From positions 1 to 32,552 of the forward strand of contig CANQSF010000024.1 in NCBI GenBank assembly GCA_947626345.1: DNA of 32,552 bases. The letters are read 5' to 3'. Position numbers and translations under genes: made by a program. Below the pieces are notes generated by a model that saw only the letters and a list, made by a program, of their open reading frames with translations, made no database searches and was not told the DNA's origin. The stretch is from an uncultured Oscillospiraceae bacterium. Lineage in GTDB: Bacteria > Bacillota > Clostridia > Oscillospirales > Oscillospiraceae. Positions 30,335-32,552 of this stretch are shown here, piece by piece. Position 1 is the stretch's first letter. Every line of letters starts with the position of its first letter.

Positions 30335-30991
30335 GCCTTTTTATAAAAATCTGGAAATAGGTTTAGTTTTGCCCTCCGCCGTGGCTGTATATTGAGGGGC
30401 TGATACAGGCGACATGAAATTATTTGAAAGAGAGGTTCGGATCATTGCGGGTTTGGGGGACTGTCATATAGGGAATAGGTCATTCCCCCAAGCGCGGAGC
30501 CCCGCCATAAGCCCCTCATGACGTAGCTCCAGATCATGGTCGGCAACGGCGAATCAGCATGTGGCCGTTTCCAATGGTTGCTGGAAATGAGGAGGGGCAA
30601 CGCCGTCGGGAACGCCCCAACACCCCACCATCACGCGTGTTCAGCGTTTTGTTTCCGGTGTTGCCGATTTCTTTCCTATATAACGTAAATAAAAGAAATA
30701 GGGGCAATCGGACACGCATATACGCCTATACGCGTATAAAGGATGATGACCGCGTTGGCAACAGCTATCGGCAACAAGGGATGGTCCGATGGGAAGAACA
30801 CACCATGAAGGAGGTGACGTCATGCAGTGGGATTTGTGCGGCAAAGTCCCTTGCCCTGGGGGGTAGGGGGGTCAAAATCTCTACACCTATAGCAATGGAC
30901 AACGGGCCTGGGGCCACACGCGAATGATCGCGTATTCAAAGGGGGTATTGACCCCCGCCACAAAAAACATCATTTTTAGGAGGAAAAAACC
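30335..30991. other. 657-bp stretch without a supported gene
   Basis: No open frame here has a convincing start, ribosome site and family match. Notable pieces are AT-rich TATACGC-type alternations near 30718-30738, two ATG-led short frames after GGAGG-like sites (around 30743 and 30822), and a GGGGGTCAA (30867-30875) and TTGACCCCC (30948-30956) pair flanking an ACGCGA-ATGA-TCGCGT hairpin just before the capsid gene. It looks like eroded phage DNA. Confidence 0.5.
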
Positions 30992-31996
30992 ATGAACGAG
31001 ACAAGGGCCTATGAGGAACTGCGCCGGCATTTAGACTCGCTGGCCGAGGATCTGACCGGCAAGCCGGACAAGACCGCCATCGAGCAGAAGAAGGCCAAAG
31101 CATATAACACGGCATTCTGGGAGACCATGCACACCGGTATACCCAGTGATGCTCTCAAAGAGGGCGGGGACGGCTCCGGCGGCTACCTGGTCCCCGACAC
31201 TTACGAGGACACGCTGGTGGAGGCGCTCCGGAAGGAAAATGTGCTTCGCCGGCTCGGCTACACCATCCAGACCACCAGGGACTTGAATATCGCGGTCGCC
31301 CATGACAGCGGCGGAGCCGCCTGGGTCAAAGAGAACGAGCCTATTTACCCTGTTGACGCGGCCTTTGACAAGCTGGTCCTCGGCGCCTACAAACTGGCCA
31401 CCTCCGTCCGCATCTCGGACGAGCTGCTGGAGGACAGCGGTTTCGACCTGGAGAGGTACATACGACGGGAGTTCGGAGAGCGGATCGGTAGGGCCGAAGA
31501 GGAGGCGTTCCTCACCAGTAGCGGCACCGGCCGGCCCACCGGCCTCATCCACCAAGCTCCAGTTGGCGTCGTATCCGAGCGGGAGGGCGACGTCACTCTG
31601 GACGACATGATCAGCCTGATGCACTCCGTCAAGGCGGGTCACTGGCAGAAGGGCGTGTGGCTGCTCTCCGAGGATGTGGATATGCGGCTGCGCCGGATCA
31701 AGCTCTTTGACGGTCGGCCTATATGGGAGCGTTCCCTCGCCACGAGGGAGCCGGACATCCTGTTCGGCCATAAGGCGTATACCACCAAGCATCTAGACGA
31801 AGTCGCGCCCGGCAACACCGTCGCCCTGTTCGGCAATTTCGACTATTATTGGATCGGCGATAGGGGCAAGCGGGTCATGAAGCGGCTGGCGGAGGTCCTG
31901 GCGAATCACGGCCAGGTGAAGTTCATCGCCTCCGAGCGGGTGGACGCCAAGCTCGTGCTCCCGGAGGCTGTCAAGTCTTTGAAGATCAAAGGCTGA
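30992..31996 (+). CDS. HK97-type phage major capsid protein
   Basis: A perfect TAGGAGG precedes ATG 30992. The 334 residues begin with a short charged helical region (about 1-60, a reduced delta/scaffold-like segment) and then the HK97 gp5 fold: GGYLVPDTYEDTLVEALRKE (about 63-82), VRISDELLEDS, a GTGRPTGLIHQAP loop (about 178-190) and a C-terminal P/A-domain region ending LVLPEAVKSL. No terminase, portal or head-maturation protease gene precedes it, which is unusual for a prophage; it is followed by a helix-turn-helix/zinc-ribbon gene instead. Confidence 0.9.
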   Translation: MNETRAYEELRRHLDSLAEDLTGKPDKTAIEQKKAKAYNTAFWETMHTGIPSDALKEGGDGSGGYLVPDTYEDTLVEALRKENVLRRLGYTIQTTRDLNIAVAHDSGGAAWVKENEPIYPVDAAFDKLVLGAYKLATSVRISDELLEDSGFDLERYIRREFGERIGRAEEEAFLTSSGTGRPTGLIHQAPVGVVSEREGDVTLDDMISLMHSVKAGHWQKGVWLLSEDVDMRLRRIKLFDGRPIWERSLATREPDILFGHKAYTTKHLDEVAPGNTVALFGNFDYYWIGDRGKRVMKRLAEVLANHGQVKFIASERVDAKLVLPEAVKSLKIKG

Positions 31997-32021
31997 CGCC
32001 GCGAGAGGAGGGACACATACC

Positions 32022-32396
32022 ATGACACCGCAAGAGCAGATCGCCATACACAATATGCGGCTGGAGGGGCACAGCCCCTCCTCCATCGCCGCGGCCCTGG
32101 GGCTGTCGGCAGGGACCGTCCGCTCCTACATCCACCGGCATCCTATGGGCCCTGTTGTCCGGGCTTGCAAGCAGTGCGGCCGGACGATCCTGCCGGACCC
32201 ACGCCGCCGGGAAAAGCTGTTCTGCTGCGACGCCTGCCGCATGGCCTGGTGGAACAGCCACCCGGAGGCCGTCCACCGCCGGGCCTACTACACCCTCACC
32301 TGCCAGCACTGCGGAAAGGAGTTTCAGAGCTATGGGAACAAGGACAGAAAATACTGCTGCCGGGCCTGCTACGTTGCATCCCGACAGCCGGGATAA
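32022..32396 (+). CDS. Helix-turn-helix protein with two zinc-ribbon-like cysteine clusters
   Basis: A GAGAGGAGGG site precedes ATG 32022. The 124-residue protein has an N-terminal sigma-70-region-4/Xre-like helix-turn-helix (MRLEGHSPSSIAAALGLSAG, about 9-28) and two CxxC pairs per cluster: CKQCG ... CCDAC (about 47-71) and CQHCG ... CCRAC (about 92-117), each expected to hold zinc. It is likely DNA-binding and element-encoded. It sits 25 bases after the capsid gene and overlaps the next reading frame. Function unknown. Confidence 0.82.
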   Translation: MTPQEQIAIHNMRLEGHSPSSIAAALGLSAGTVRSYIHRHPMGPVVRACKQCGRTILPDPRRREKLFCCDACRMAWWNSHPEAVHRRAYYTLTCQHCGKEFQSYGNKDRKYCCRACYVASRQPG

Positions 32397-32552
32397 ATAC
32401 GCGCCTGCCAATCTCATGCTCTACCGCGCCTCCCTGGCCATGCTGCGTACCATGATGGACGAGGGCGTTTTCACCGAGGGCGAATACCGCCGGGCACGGG
32501 CTATCCTGAACAAAAAGTACGGCCTATCTTCGGCTAGTATTTTTGCCGAGAC
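32374..32552 (+). CDS. SHOCT-like small protein, runs off the right edge
   Basis: The frame is open to the window end. It reads KYAPANLMLYRASLAMLRTM, then EGEYRRARAILNKKYGLSSA, typical of small helical SHOCT-like proteins encoded just ahead of large serine recombinases in clostridial elements (from memory). The start is uncertain: TTG 32374 keeps the conserved KYA segment but overlaps the previous gene by 23 bases; ATG 32416 is an alternative. Its presence predicts a recombinase gene just beyond the edge. Confidence 0.7.
   Translation, partial: MHPDSRDKYAPANLMLYRASLAMLRTMMDEGVFTEGEYRRARAILNKKYGLSSASIFAE

Noticed and set aside
30138..30395. 85-codon frame starting inside repeat copy 2
   Set aside because: It reads through the inverted-repeat sequence; the matching frame in copy 1 stops early, so it is not conserved as protein.
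30559..30927. 122-codon plus-strand frame in the noncoding stretch
   Set aside because: No ribosome site, no recognisable domain, and it runs across AT-alternating and G-rich noncoding sequence.

Overview
The window looks like a chromosome segment of a GC-rich clostridium, most likely an Oscillospiraceae-type gut Firmicute. This is inferred from the hprK / murB-rapZ-yvcK-whiA gene order, a CodY/sigA-like Firmicute promoter style (many consensus -35/-10 pairs with 17-bp spacers), strong GGAGG ribosome binding sites, a TnpV protein and a CCCCCTT-TGAC-AAGGGGG interspersed repeat of the kind common in these genomes. No rRNA, tRNA or CRISPR array was seen. GC is high up to about 25.2 kb, apart from a small AT-rich gene at 15.15-15.6 kb, and drops in the right-hand 7 kb.

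Region 1 (1-10.0 kb) is housekeeping: whiA (partial), yvcK, rapZ, murB and hprK on the minus strand; rpmB on plus; a hypothetical membrane protein and two tandem CNNM/CorC-type transporters on minus; a small membrane protein on plus; then rpe and rpiB on minus.

Region 2 (10.1-25.3 kb) begins with an orphan tnpV, then a LysR regulator followed by four same-strand transcription units rich in reductases. They hold three flavodoxins (two with lipoprotein signal peptides, one fused to a DUF362 domain), three secreted alpha/beta hydrolase lipoproteins, two aldo-keto reductases, a YqhD-like alcohol/aldehyde dehydrogenase, a RibD/DHFR-like reductase, a carboxymuconolactone-decarboxylase-like protein, a cupin, a membrane metallophosphoesterase, an ArsP/YraQ-type permease and a DUF4405 membrane protein. 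All four units are preceded by the same cis-regulatory layout: a T-N11-A box followed by AC, exactly 10 bp ending in GAC, a weak TTCT-type -35, exactly 17 bp, and a -10. This is the strongest novel signal in the window: one apparent LysR regulon, probably for reductive defence against reactive carbonyls, quinones or similar electrophiles (function inferred). The flavodoxin-DUF362 gene carries a single in-frame TAG at a position that is aromatic in its two paralogues.

Region 3 (25.3-32.55 kb) is accessory or mobile DNA: a small Xre regulator; a 200-bp block of stacked hairpins; a nested palindromic operator; a frameshifted small gene; iteron-like repeats; a 5'-truncated AlbA_2/Schlafen-type protein; an unknown small gene; and an Xre-ImmA/IrrE peptidase plus PIN-nuclease pair bracketed by two ~200-bp diverged direct repeats with internal inverted repeats. 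It ends with a stand-alone HK97-type major capsid protein, a helix-turn-helix/zinc-ribbon protein and the start of a small SHOCT-like protein, suggesting a phage-derived element continuing beyond the right edge.
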